A stretch of 64,000 nucleotides of DNA from Bufo bufo. Its lineage: Eukaryota; Chordata; Amphibia; Anura; Bufonidae. The first letter of the stretch is position 1; each line of letters begins with the position of its first letter. A program made the translations under genes and the position numbers. A model generated the notes under the pieces. It was not told where the DNA came from, searched no databases, and was given only the letters and a program-made list of their open reading frames with translations. Of this stretch, positions 43,659 to 52,991 are shown piece after piece. Where the stretch lies: NCBI RefSeq assembly GCF_905171765.1, contig NC_053392.1:31426192-31490191 (forward strand), read 5' to 3'.

Positions 43659-44648
43659 ATGAGTTCTGACGGTACAGGGCCATCCTCGCTACCCATGCTG
43701 GTTGCCAGACTTGATCAGCAGGATCACCTGTTGGGTCGGTTCGCTGTGACGTTGCAAACCCTGCTTGAACGCACGGCTCATTTCGCTCCCGTTGCCGATG
43801 GGTCGGTTGTCGCTTCTACTGCCGCTCCGGTTGTTGCGCCAGAGTCTACCCCGACACCTGTTGTTGCGCCTGCGGTGTTTCGGGGTATGACCGGTTCTGC
43901 CCCTCTTCCACAGCGCTTTGGGGGAGAGCCAACTCAGTGCCGAGGTTTCCTTAACCAGGTGGGCATTTATTTCGAGTTGCTGCCACATGCCTTTCCTACT
44001 GAGAGATCAAAGGTGGGCTTCTTGATCTCGCTGCTCTTGGACAAGGCCTTGGCCTGGGCCAGCCCTTTATGGGAGAACAACAATCCGGTGGTTGCCGAGT
44101 TTTCCGGTTTTGTTGCTTCTCTTCGGAAGGTATTCGATGTGCCGGCTCGTGCTGCCTCTGCTGCGAAGCTCCTTATGTCCATCAGACAGGGTTCACGATC
44201 CGTAGCTGAATACGCCATTGAGTTTCGTACCCTGGCAGCAGAGGTGGGCTGGAATAATGAGGCTCTGGTCGCTGCTTTCTCTCATGGCCTCTCGGATGCC
44301 TTGAAGGATGAGGTTGCAGCTAAGGACCTACCAGTGGAGCTCGAGTCTCTTATTTCTTTCCTGATTTTGATTGACACCAGACTCAGGGAGAGACCTTCCT
44401 TTAAGGAGAGCCTGCGGAGGTCTTCTAACAGATTGGCGCCTACGTTTGCTGTCCCACCCGTGCCTCCCTCTCCTCCCACGCCTCCTGGGGATGACTTGTC
44501 TGGGGGTGAACCCATGCAGCTGGGGTTTGCTCGCCTGTCCGAGGGGGAGAGGGTACTCCGGAGACACGAGGGTCGATGCATGTACTGTGGTCTCGGTGGG
44601 CATTTTCGGTTGGCATGTCCGAACCGTCCGGGAAACGCTCGTACCTGA
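43659..44648 (+). CDS. Gypsy-1 gag
   Basis: 329 codons from an ATG 14 bp past the LTR. It has a Pro/Val/Ala-rich N-terminal stretch, a Ty3-gag (retrotrans_gag) core around LPQRFGGEPTQCRGFLNQV and GSRSVAEYAIEFRTLAAEVG, and a CCHC zinc knuckle, CMYCGLGGHFRLAC (residues about 307-320). It forms the particle that packages element RNA. The stop at 44648 lies 12 bp past a GGGAAAC slippery heptamer, and pol overlaps in the -1 frame. No break is seen. Confidence 0.95.
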   Translation: MSSDGTGPSSLPMLVARLDQQDHLLGRFAVTLQTLLERTAHFAPVADGSVVASTAAPVVAPESTPTPVVAPAVFRGMTGSAPLPQRFGGEPTQCRGFLNQVGIYFELLPHAFPTERSKVGFLISLLLDKALAWASPLWENNNPVVAEFSGFVASLRKVFDVPARAASAAKLLMSIRQGSRSVAEYAIEFRTLAAEVGWNNEALVAAFSHGLSDALKDEVAAKDLPVELESLISFLILIDTRLRERPSFKESLRRSSNRLAPTFAVPPVPPSPPTPPGDDLSGGEPMQLGFARLSEGERVLRRHEGRCMYCGLGGHFRLACPNRPGNART

Positions 44649-47600
44649 GATCCTGTCGGGGGCAGATCTTGGGTGGAGTCTCCTCGTCCCCGGTTTCCCG
44701 TGTTGACAAACCACTGATCACTGTTGTCCTCTCCTGGGTCGGGGGCTCGGTGACGACCCAGGCGTTGGTGGACTCGGGTGCTGGTGGTTTGTTCATTGAT
44801 AGTGTGTTCGCTGCCGCCAATTCCATTCCTCTGCAGGCTCGAGGTTCCCCACTGGCTCTTGAGGCGATAGACGGCAGACCCCTTCTGTCGTCACACGTGA
44901 CTCATGAGACCCTTCCAGTGGGGATAGCCATTGGTGCCGTTCACAGAGAGTCGGTCTGTCTCCAGGTTATTTTGTCTCCACACTACTCGGTGGTCTTGGG
45001 GTACCCCTGGCTCCAGAAGCATAATCCGACTTTCGATTGGAGATCGGCCGAGATCCTCTCGTGGTCACCGCAGTGTGGGACTAGTTGCATCCATGGGTCT
45101 GTCAAGTTGCTGTGTACTTCCTCGGACTCTCTGTTGCCTCCTGAATACGAGGAGTACCGGGATGTATTCGATAAGGTGCGCGCGGTTGCCCTACCTCCGC
45201 ACCGCCCATATGATTGCGCCATAGAGTTACAACCTGGTGCCGTTCCTCCTCGTGGCAAGGTCTATCCACTGTCGGTAGCGGAGAATGAGGCCATGGAGGA
45301 GTACGTGAGGGAGGCGCTTTCACGCGGACACATTCGCAAATCCTCGTCCCCGGCAGGGGCTGGATTTTTCTTTGTGAAAAAGAAGGGCGGTGAGTTGAGG
45401 CCTTGCATCGATTACAGGGGTCTCAATCACATCACGATCAAGAACGCTTACCCGATACCCTTGATTTCCGAGCTGTTCGATCGCCTTAAAGGGGCCACGG
45501 TCTTTACCAAACTCGACCTGAGGGCGGCATATAACCTGGTAAGGATCAAGGCGGGCGATGAGTGGAAGACCGCGTTTAACACCAGGACCGGTCATTATGA
45601 ATCCTTGGTTATGCCCTTTGGGTTGTGCAATGCGCCCGCAGTCTTTCAGGAATTCATCAACGATGTTTTCCGTGACCTGTTGCAGCAGTGTGTGGTGGTC
45701 TATTTGGATGACATCTTGGTATATTCTGAATCCATGGAGGCCCACATTCTGGATGTCAGACGAGTGTTGCAACGGTTACGAGAGAACAAGCTGTTCGGTA
45801 AGCTTGAGAAATGCGAATTTCACCGATCCCAGGTAACCTTCTTAGGTTACATCATTTCCGCTGAGGGGTTCTCCATGGATCCTGAGAAGGTTTCGGCTGT
45901 CTTACAGTGGCCCCAGCCCAGTGGTCTTCGTTCCCTGCAGCGCTTTTTGGGCTTCGCCAATTATTATCGGAAGTTCATCAGGGACTTTTCCATGCTGGCC
46001 AAGCCTCTCACGGATCTGACCAGGAAGGGCTGTAATTCCCAGGTCTGGCCGCTCGAGGCCATCCGAGCTTTTGAGGCCCTAAAGTCCGCTTTTGTGTCGG
46101 CTCCGATTCTGTCGCATCCCAACCCTGGGTTGCCCTTTGTCCTCGAGGTGGACGCGTCTGAGACGGGAGTAGGCGCCCTTCTGTCTCAGCGTAGAACACC
46201 AGAGGGTCCTCTGCTTACTTGTGGGTTTTATTCCCGGAAACTGTCTTCCGCGGAGTGCAACTATCAGATTGGTGACAGGGAGTTATTGGCCATCGTGCAG
46301 GCCCTTAAAGAATGGAGGCACTTGCTCGAGGGTTCGGTGGTTCCGGTTCTCATCCTGACGGACCATAAGAATCTGACCTACCTTTCTGAGGCTAAGAGAT
46401 TGACACCACGTCAGGCCAGATGGGCTCTGTTCTTGTCACGTTTTAATTACGTGGTCTCCTACCTACCCGGTTCCAAGAACATCAGGGCGGATGCCCTATC
46501 ACGGCAGTACTCCGAGCTGTCCAGGGAGGAGTCGATTCCGACTTCGGTCATACCTCCGAATCAGATCCTGGCCGCCATTCGCACCAGCCTGACCTCTCCC
46601 CTGGGTGAGCAGATTTTGGCGGCTCAATCTGGTGCTCCCTCTGGGAGACCCAACGGCAGATGTTTTGTGCCTGAGGAGTTGCGCACTCGGTTGTTGCGAA
46701 CCTACCATAACTCCAAGACCGCGGGGCATCCTGGAAAGAATCAGCTGTCCTGGGCTGTTTCACGTCTGTTCTGGTGGCCTTCCCTACGTTCCGACATCGC
46801 CGCATATGTAGCGGCATGCTCCGTTTGTGCCCAGAGTAAGTCCCCTCGGCACCTTCCGTTGGGCCTTCTGCAACCCATAGCCATCGGGGAGCGCCCATGG
46901 TCACACCTGGGGATGGATTTCATTGTGGACCTCCCTGCATCCCGAGGCCATACGGTCATTCTCATGATTGTGGATCGGTTTTCCAAAATGTGCCACTGTG
47001 TTCCTCTCAAGAAGTTACCCTCTGCACAAGAGTTGGCCACGATTTTTGCCAGGGAGGTCTTCCGGTTGCACGGTTTGCCCAAGGAGATTGTGTCGGATCG
47101 GGGGAGTCAGTTTGTGTCCAGGTTCTGGCGCGCCTTTTGCTCCCAGTTGGGGATTCATCTCTCCTTCTCCTCGGCCTACCACCCTCAGTCCAATGGGGCC
47201 GCAGAACGATCCAATCAGGCCTTGGAGCAATTCCTTCGTTGCTATGTCTCCGATCACCAAGACAATTGGGTTGACCTTCTGCCTTGGGCTGAGTTTGCCA
47301 GGAACACGGCGGTGAACTCTTCCTCTGGGACGTCTCCCTTCATGGCCAATTATGGGTTCCAACCTGCCGTGTTACCGGAGGTATTCTCTCCCCAGGATAT
47401 TCCGGCGGTGGAGGATCACCTTTCCGTCCTACGTGCTTCTTGGGTACAGATCCAGAAGTCCCTTGAGGCCTCTGCGCAGCGCCAGAGACTCCAGGCTGAT
47501 CGCAGACGAGCGCCTGCTCCTTCCTACCAGGTCGGAGACCGTGTATGGTTGTCCACCCGCAACCTCAACCTTCGAGTGCCCACTCCCAAGCTGGCGCCTC

Positions 47601-47977
47601 GCTTTGTTGGTCCCTTCCGAGTGCTTCGCAGGGTAAACCCGGTAGCCTATGCCCTTGCGCTTCCTCCTGGCATGCGGATCTCTAACGTGTTTCATGTCTC
47701 CCTGTTGAAGCCACTGGTGGGTAATCGTTTCACTTCCTCGGTTCCTCGGCCTCGTCCGGTCCGAGTGGGCAATCATGAGGAGTATGAGGTGAGCAATATC
47801 CTGGACTCACGCCTGGTCCGCGGTCGGGTGCAGTTTTTGGTCCATTGGCGTGGTTATGGTCCAGAGGAGCGTTCCTGGGTTCCCTCCGCAGATGTCCATG
47901 CTCCTGCCTTGCTCCGAGCCTTCCACGCACGCTTCCCTCAGAAACCGTTTTTTGCTCCGCGGAGGAGGGGCCCTTGA
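44576..47977 (+). CDS. Gypsy-1 pol: protease, RT, RNase H, integrase, chromodomain
   Basis: An open frame of 1133 codons overlapping gag by 73 bp in -1. Domains by residue: aspartic protease ALVDSGAGG (63-71); RT with LDLRAAYNLVRI and [10 protein letters not shown] (about 375-384); RNase H VDASETGVGALLS (about 525); integrase zinc finger with paired His and CSVCAQ (about 708-757); DDE core with MDFIVDLP (about 779), SDRGSQF (about 839) and AERSNQ (about 875); GPFRVLRRVNPVAY; and a C-terminal chromodomain VHWRGYGPEERSWVP (about 1068-1118). All catalytic residues are present. The chromodomain is thought to steer integration to marked chromatin. The listed ATG is not the true start; translation would come from frameshifting. 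Confidence 0.96.
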   Translation: MHVLWSRWAFSVGMSEPSGKRSYLRSCRGQILGGVSSSPVSRVDKPLITVVLSWVGGSVTTQALVDSGAGGLFIDSVFAAANSIPLQARGSPLALEAIDGRPLLSSHVTHETLPVGIAIGAVHRESVCLQVILSPHYSVVLGYPWLQKHNPTFDWRSAEILSWSPQCGTSCIHGSVKLLCTSSDSLLPPEYEEYRDVFDKVRAVALPPHRPYDCAIELQPGAVPPRGKVYPLSVAENEAMEEYVREALSRGHIRKSSSPAGAGFFFVKKKGGELRPCIDYRGLNHITIKNAYPIPLISELFDRLKGATVFTKLDLRAAYNLVRIKAGDEWKTAFNTRTGHYESLVMPFGLCNAPAVFQEFINDVFRDLLQQCVVVYLDDILVYSESMEAHILDVRRVLQRLRENKLFGKLEKCEFHRSQVTFLGYIISAEGFSMDPEKVSAVLQWPQPSGLRSLQRFLGFANYYRKFIRDFSMLAKPLTDLTRKGCNSQVWPLEAIRAFEALKSAFVSAPILSHPNPGLPFVLEVDASETGVGALLSQRRTPEGPLLTCGFYSRKLSSAECNYQIGDRELLAIVQALKEWRHLLEGSVVPVLILTDHKNLTYLSEAKRLTPRQARWALFLSRFNYVVSYLPGSKNIRADALSRQYSELSREESIPTSVIPPNQILAAIRTSLTSPLGEQILAAQSGAPSGRPNGRCFVPEELRTRLLRTYHNSKTAGHPGKNQLSWAVSRLFWWPSLRSDIAAYVAACSVCAQSKSPRHLPLGLLQPIAIGERPWSHLGMDFIVDLPASRGHTVILMIVDRFSKMCHCVPLKKLPSAQELATIFAREVFRLHGLPKEIVSDRGSQFVSRFWRAFCSQLGIHLSFSSAYHPQSNGAAERSNQALEQFLRCYVSDHQDNWVDLLPWAEFARNTAVNSSSGTSPFMANYGFQPAVLPEVFSPQDIPAVEDHLSVLRASWVQIQKSLEASAQRQRLQADRRRAPAPSYQVGDRVWLSTRNLNLRVPTPKLAPRFVGPFRVLRRVNPVAYALALPPGMRISNVFHVSLLKPLVGNRFTSSVPRPRPVRVGNHEEYEVSNILDSRLVRGRVQFLVHWRGYGPEERSWVPSADVHAPALLRAFHARFPQKPFFAPRRRGP
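44630..44685 (+). promoter_or_regulatory. Predicted -1 ribosomal frameshift site of Gypsy-1
   Basis: GGGAAAC (44630-44636) is in the required phase for gag (G GGA AAC). After an 8-nt spacer CTGAGATC can pair with GATCTTGG across a G-rich 12-nt loop (eight pairs, two of them wobble). Pol lies in exactly the -1 frame and has no stop before this point within the overlap. Confidence 0.75.
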
Positions 47978-47988
47978 GGGGGAGGTAC

Positions 47989-48446
47989 TGTCATGGTCTT
48001 ACCTTCTTGCTGTTCTCCTTCGTTTGACATGTGCTGGCGGCCATCTTGGTTTCTGGGTTTCTTGTAGCCTTCCACCCTGCGGCTCCTCCTTCCCACTGGG
48101 AGGAGCTGGATGCCTAGCTCATATATATAGGAGGTCTGTGGCTTCAGTTCCTTGCTTGGTCCTCCTGTGTTCACATGCTTCTAAGACTGCTGCTGCTTCT
48201 GGTTCCTGATCCTGGTTTCGTCTGACTACCCTGCTGGTTCCTGATCCTGGCTTCGTCTGACTACCCTGCTGGTTCCTGATCCTGGCTTCGTCTGACTACC
48301 CTTCTGGTTCCTGATCTCTGGCCTCTCAAAGACTCTGCTTCGGTTTCACCATTCGTTTGGACTTTTGCTTTACAGCTTTATTTTCAATAAAGCCTTCTTA
48401 TTTTCACTTATCTCTTGTTGTACGTCTGGTTCATGGTTCCGTGACA
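47989..48446 (+). repeat. Gypsy-1 3' LTR
   Basis: 458 bp, preceded by a purine tract GAGGGGGAGG (47977-47985). It differs from the 5' LTR mainly by a third 35-bp unit near 48231-48300. Confidence 0.95.
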
Positions 48447-48451
48447 GAACC

Positions 48452-48695
48452 TATCTTGTGGATTACAGAAGATCTCTGATGGAGGACAAATTCACACAGA
48501 CTCCATGCTTTTGTTTCCTCAGGAACACACACACTGCTCTGCTCACTGCAGCCTCTCTTTTTTTTTTTTTTTTTTCTCTGAGTGCAACTTTATTTAAACA
48601 CTTCTTGGTTAACAAACAGACAACATATTCATATGACTGTAGATCAATGGATAAGCTGTATAAGGGCATATAAAAAGATGTCATATATCTTAACA
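48452..48695 (-). repeat. Copia 3' LTR, proximal fragment
   Basis: Continues the LTR after the gypsy insertion (TATCTTGTGGATTAC...ATATCTTAACA). Differences from the 5' LTR include a longer poly-T tract (48558-48575) and an extra ACAC. Confidence 0.92.
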
Positions 48696-48757
48696 CCCCC
48701 ACTTGCTCTTATACTTCTTATGAGAAATAGTTTGGTACAGTTACATCATTTTACTAT

Positions 48758-51733
48758 CTATATTCCAAAAATATAACTCACAAATCTATCAAGCTTAAAC
48801 TTTGTTATTGGTTTAGTCATAACATCAGCTAGCATTTTATCCGTAGAACAATACTCAAGATCTATCTTGCCTTCACTCAGAACAGATCTAAGGAAATGAA
48901 ATTTAATGTCAATATGTTTGCATCTCTGATGGTAAACTGGGTTCTTTGCGAGAGCTATCGCACTCTGATTGTCTTCAAAAATCTTTACTGGCTCATACTG
49001 ACATTCACTGTCCAATTCTCTTAGCAATTGTGCAAGATATAGACTCTCCTGTGTGGTTGCAGCTAATGCTATATATTTAGCTTCACAGGAAGATAGTGCA
49101 ATTGTTGGTTGTTTCTTTGACTTCCAAGAAATCAGAGGTCCATTTTCAGTCAGGCTGAAACAATATCCTGTTGTGCTTCTCCTATCAATCTGGTCCGAGG
49201 CCCAACTGGCATCACTATATGCCTCTAGTTTTAATTTCTCTTTACATTTTCTGTAGCATAGTTCAAAATTGACAGTTCCTTTCAAGTATCTTAGTACGTG
49301 TTTGGCAGTGATCATGTGTTGTACACTTGGTTGTGAAAAGTGTTGTGACAGTTTGCTTATAGTCCAACTCAAATCCGGTCTTGTACACGTAGCCACATAA
49401 ATCAAACTGCCTACTATCTCCCGATAGCTTTTTACATCTGCAAGTTCACTTTTGTCGTCAAAATCGAATTTTTGTTCACAGGGAGTAGATCTCGGTTTAC
49501 AATCTGACATACCAAATCTTTCTATCATTTTCAAAATGTATCTCTTCTGATTCATCTTCACCGTTTCACTAGTCTGTCTAAAATCGATGCCCAAAAAATA
49601 GTTCAGTTTCCCAAGATCCTTTATTTTGAATTTTGTCGCAAGTGTTAACTTCACATCATTGAGTAGTTTTTCATTGCTTGCAGCAATGATCAGATCATCA
49701 ACCCATATTAGTAATATTGCTTGTTCATTACCATTCTGTTTGACATATACACAATGGTCTACAGAATTTTGTATAAATGCATTTGGACATAGATAATCAT
49801 GTAGCATCTTGTTCCAGTTTCTTCCCGATTGCTTAAGACCATACAGTGACTTTTTTAGTTTGAGAACTAGCTTTTTATTTGTGTCATCTTTGATCTTAAA
49901 ACCTTCTGGTTGGTCTATATATATATCACAATCAATTGGGGCATGCAAGTAAGCTGTCTTCACATCCATTTGATGCAAAATTAAATCATATTGTGCTGCC
50001 ATTTGCATCAAAATGCGTAATGAAGTAAAATTTGCAGTTGGAGAAAAAGTTTCCATGTAGTCAGTTCCCTTTACTTGATTATAACCTTTTGCCACAAACC
50101 TGGCTTTGTATGTTTCAGTTCCATTTGCATTGCTTTTTATCACATATACCCATCTACCCCCCACTGAATTTTTACCTTCTGGTAATGTGGTCAATGTGAA
50201 GGTATCATTCTCCTTTAGTGATTCCATCTCTTCTTTCATTGCATCTAACCAACTTTGTGACTGGGGTGTTTCCATGGCTTCTCTGAAGGTCTGGGGTACA
50301 TCATGTGCTCTATAGCAGTAATCTATATTCATCAGTACCTGATCATCACAAACAGATTCTAGTGCATAGTCATTTAAATACTGAGGAGTTTTTCTATTTC
50401 TTGTAGGGTATCTTGTACCATGGTTATCATCTTTGTCCTCTGCAATCTCCGCTAAAGAATCTGGGGTCTCTTTAGTCATTGGACTTGATACAGGAATTAC
50501 ACTCCTTTCCTCATAGTCATCATCATTATTGTCCAACAGCTCAGTCTGAGTTTGTTTCTCGATTACGTCCTTTTCAATTAACTTTACTAGTCTGTGCTTG
50601 AAGACTTTGCCAGTTTCAGGGTAATACACCAGGTAAGAGGGACTATTTTTGTCATATCCTACAAAAATCCCTTTTGTGCATTTTGGATCCAACTTTTTCT
50701 TATTGTGTTTGTATGCAAAACATTCTGATCCAAAAATCTTCATTTTTGAAAAGTCTGGTTTCTTCCCTGTCAGTATGTTGTACGGCGTTTGCTTCAAACG
50801 ACTGTTAAAACATCGATTTCGAATCATAGCTGCTGTCATCACTGCATATGTCCATAACTCTTTTGGTACTTTACTCTCTATTAGCATACATCTTGCCATC
50901 TCTATCAGTGTTCTCCAGTTTCTTTCAGCCGTTCCATTTTGATGTGGTGAGTAAGGTGCTGAAGTCTCATGTCTTATGCTCCTCTTTATGAGTAGTGACT
51001 GGAAGTCATTCGATGTGAATTCGGTACCATTGTCTGACCTCATTCTCTTGATGGTCCCATAGGGGGCAGTATCAGCGATAAACTTCTCTGTGGATAGAAC
51101 TGTGTCACTCTTGTTTTTCAGAAAGTATACAAACACTGCACCAGAATAATCATCAGTGAACGCTATGATGTATTTGAATCCGTCCTTTGCAACTGGCTCT
51201 ATAGGACCTGCTAAATCTGTGTGTACTAGTTCAAGTGGGTATTTTGCACGGGTGTCAGACTCTCTGTTTCTACTCTGAGCAAATTTCCCTTGGGTACAAA
51301 TCTCACAATTCAGGTTGGACTTATCAACCTTACCTTGGATCTTCATTCCATCTACTAGGTTCTGTAGTTTCAAGATATCATCGTAATTACAATGACCAAG
51401 GATTTCATGCCATATCTGAATATCATAACAACCGTAACAACTGTCTTCACATCCCTTATAGGTGTTCAAATAGTAAAGCCTGTTGTATTTCTTAATAATA
51501 AATTTTGTCCCATTCTTATGAACCAGAATACTGTCAGCTTGTCGGAATTCAACAGACGCCCCATTCCTTGTTGCTGCTTCAACTGAGAAAATGTCTTGTG
51601 GATATGTGGGGATAAATAATGCGTTTTGTAGCAATGTCCTCTTTTGTTTTCCCTTACTGTCCATTAGGTACACTTCTGCGTCGCCTCTCTTGAGCGCTAC
51701 ACCGGAAGTTCTTTTCCCATCTGCCAACTCCAT
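48758..51733 (-). CDS. Copia pol: integrase, RT, RNase H
   Basis: 991 uninterrupted codons on the minus strand, continuing in frame from the gag-protease segment across one TAA. Domains by residue: GAG-pre-integrase zinc region HEILGHCNYDD...CEICTQGK (109-150); DDE integrase with HTDLAGPIEP (about 172), MRSDNGTEF (about 234) and GTAERNWR (about 270); copia RT with KARFVAKGYNQ, QMDVKTAYLHA and WVDDLIIA (about 678); RNase H with YSDASWASD (about 844), SSCEAKYIAL and KHIDIKFHF. Domain order IN-RT-RH defines Ty1/copia. All catalytic positions look intact. Confidence 0.94.
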   Translation of the reverse strand: MELADGKRTSGVALKRGDAEVYLMDSKGKQKRTLLQNALFIPTYPQDIFSVEAATRNGASVEFRQADSILVHKNGTKFIIKKYNRLYYLNTYKGCEDSCYGCYDIQIWHEILGHCNYDDILKLQNLVDGMKIQGKVDKSNLNCEICTQGKFAQSRNRESDTRAKYPLELVHTDLAGPIEPVAKDGFKYIIAFTDDYSGAVFVYFLKNKSDTVLSTEKFIADTAPYGTIKRMRSDNGTEFTSNDFQSLLIKRSIRHETSAPYSPHQNGTAERNWRTLIEMARCMLIESKVPKELWTYAVMTAAMIRNRCFNSRLKQTPYNILTGKKPDFSKMKIFGSECFAYKHNKKKLDPKCTKGIFVGYDKNSPSYLVYYPETGKVFKHRLVKLIEKDVIEKQTQTELLDNNDDDYEERSVIPVSSPMTKETPDSLAEIAEDKDDNHGTRYPTRNRKTPQYLNDYALESVCDDQVLMNIDYCYRAHDVPQTFREAMETPQSQSWLDAMKEEMESLKENDTFTLTTLPEGKNSVGGRWVYVIKSNANGTETYKARFVAKGYNQVKGTDYMETFSPTANFTSLRILMQMAAQYDLILHQMDVKTAYLHAPIDCDIYIDQPEGFKIKDDTNKKLVLKLKKSLYGLKQSGRNWNKMLHDYLCPNAFIQNSVDHCVYVKQNGNEQAILLIWVDDLIIAASNEKLLNDVKLTLATKFKIKDLGKLNYFLGIDFRQTSETVKMNQKRYILKMIERFGMSDCKPRSTPCEQKFDFDDKSELADVKSYREIVGSLIYVATCTRPDLSWTISKLSQHFSQPSVQHMITAKHVLRYLKGTVNFELCYRKCKEKLKLEAYSDASWASDQIDRRSTTGYCFSLTENGPLISWKSKKQPTIALSSCEAKYIALAATTQESLYLAQLLRELDSECQYEPVKIFEDNQSAIALAKNPVYHQRCKHIDIKFHFLRSVLSEGKIDLEYCSTDKMLADVMTKPITKFKLDRFVSYIFGI

Positions 51734-51769
51734 GTAGTGTTTCTCTGGCTTAAACGAGGTGTCAAATCT

Positions 51770-52701
51770 TTAAAATTTCTTAATGTCTGTAATAATATGC
51801 GATGTTGCTCCTGTATCTACCATCAGGCTTTTTGTTACGGGATTACTTAACTGGTCTTCGCTTATTTTAAAAGCAAATGTTTGTTTTGTATCATCAACTA
51901 CATGCTTTACATTGTCTGGTGCTTTCCGTCTGCACAATGTCTCTCTGTGAGTGGAGCTCCTGCAATAATTACACCACTGTGTCTTCCTTTTTTTCACTCT
52001 GCTTGGACATGCATTGGCTTTGTGACCTTTCTGATTACAACTGTAGCAGATAATGATGTCTTTCTCCTTTGTTGGTATAGCAGGGGTGCTGACCTTCATA
52101 ACATTATCAGTGCTTGTGCTGCTGCCATATTTTTCAGTGTCCTCAAAAATCCTTAACTTGGTTTTAAAATCAGTAAAAGTCATATCTTCTTTACCTTGTG
52201 TTATATGGATTGCAAATGGTTTGAATGATTCAGGCAGGCCTTTAAGAATCATAGCAACTACTAGTCCATCACTGAGGGTCTCTCCTGCATTTCTGAGTGC
52301 TGTAATAGCTGGTTCTGGGCGTATGATATAGTCTGTGACACTTTCACATTCAGATTTCTGAAGAGATGTTAGTTCTGTGTATAAATGTATGATACGTGGC
52401 TTACCTTGGCCAGCGTAATGATCTCTCAGGATTGTCAGCGCTTTCCTTCCATTATCAGTTGCTTCTCTCATTATAAGAGGAATTGTATTAGTTCAGCATA
52501 AGCTTCTTCATTCTTATTCCTATCTTGCATAGGATCCACTCCATCTGCTGGTTCCCGCAGGATGGTTTCTTTAAGATTCATCCAGAGTAGATGGCCTAGG
52601 AATTTTGTCTCCCACAGCTCATAATTCTTCTCATCTCCATCGAAAAGTAGCCTGTTCCATCGGCTCGTTCCCTCTCTCCTGGGCCCATAACCTGTTGCCA
52701 T
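51770..52701 (-). pseudogene. Copia gag and protease, broken by a deletion and a stop
   Basis: The start is ATG at 52701, inside the last bases of the 5' LTR, giving MATGYGPRREGTSRWNRLLF and a DUF4219/UBN2-like gag core (KNYELWETKFLGHLLW). The frame ends at 52471 with TAA, and coding resumes in another frame at MREATDNGRKAL, so a short segment has been lost there. The second piece has the zinc knuckle CYSCNQKGHKANAC and the protease motif MVDTGATSHIITD. A TAA near 51770 then separates it from pol, with no change of frame. Gag packages RNA; the protease processes the polyprotein. Confidence 0.88.
52679..52692 (-). promoter_or_regulatory. Copia primer-binding site, complementary to initiator tRNA-Met anticodon arm
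   Basis: Minus strand GGTTATGGGCCCAG directly follows the 5' LTR end GGCAACA. It is the exact reverse complement of CTGGGCCCATAACC in the anticodon stem-loop of eukaryotic initiator tRNA-Met. Drosophila copia is known to prime from a half-tRNA at the same place. The site is also translated as part of gag. Confidence 0.8.
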
Positions 52702-52986
52702 TTCTTTACTTAAGAGATAGGATAACGGATTAAGTTGCTTCTGAACCTATCTTGTGGATTACAAAAGATCTCTGATGGAGGACAAATTCACACAGACTCC
52801 ATGCTTTTGTTTCCTCAGGAGCACACACTGCTCTGCTCACTGCAGCCGCTCTTTTTTTTTTTTTCTCTCTGAGTGCAACTTTATTTAAACACTTCTTGGT
52901 TAACAAACAGACAACATATTCATATGACTGTAGATCAATGGATAAGCTGTATAAGGGCATATAAAAAGATGTCATATATCTTAACA
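52693..52986 (-). repeat. Copia 5' LTR
   Basis: 294 bp, TGTTAAGATATATG...GGCAACA in element orientation. The gag ATG (52701-52699) lies 9 bp from its inner end. Confidence 0.94.
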
Positions 52987-52991
52987 ATTCC

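Larger units (their letters stand above)
43223..48446 (+). mobile_element. Full-length chromodomain Ty3/gypsy retrotransposon (Gypsy-1)
   Basis: 5,224 bp, flanked by GAACC (43218-43222 and 48447-48451). Both LTRs are present and nearly identical. gag and pol are uninterrupted, with pol in the -1 frame. Of all elements here this one has the best claim to recent activity. It inserted in copia's 3' LTR. Confidence 0.96.
43167..52986 (-). mobile_element. Ty1/copia LTR retrotransposon
   Basis: Minus-oriented. Flanked by ATTCC (43162-43166 and 52987-52991). The 5' LTR is 52693-52986. The 3' LTR is 43167-43222 joined to 48452-48695, split by the gypsy element. Between them run gag (52701-51770) and pol (51733-48758). 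Polypurine tract AAGTGGGGG abuts the 3' LTR at 48696-48704. It inserted into PLE-A's right terminal repeat. Confidence 0.93.

Noticed and set aside
43223..48446. Endogenous retrovirus with envelope
   Set aside because: Pol ends with a chromodomain followed directly by the 3' LTR; there is no env-like frame, so it is a Ty3/gypsy chromovirus.
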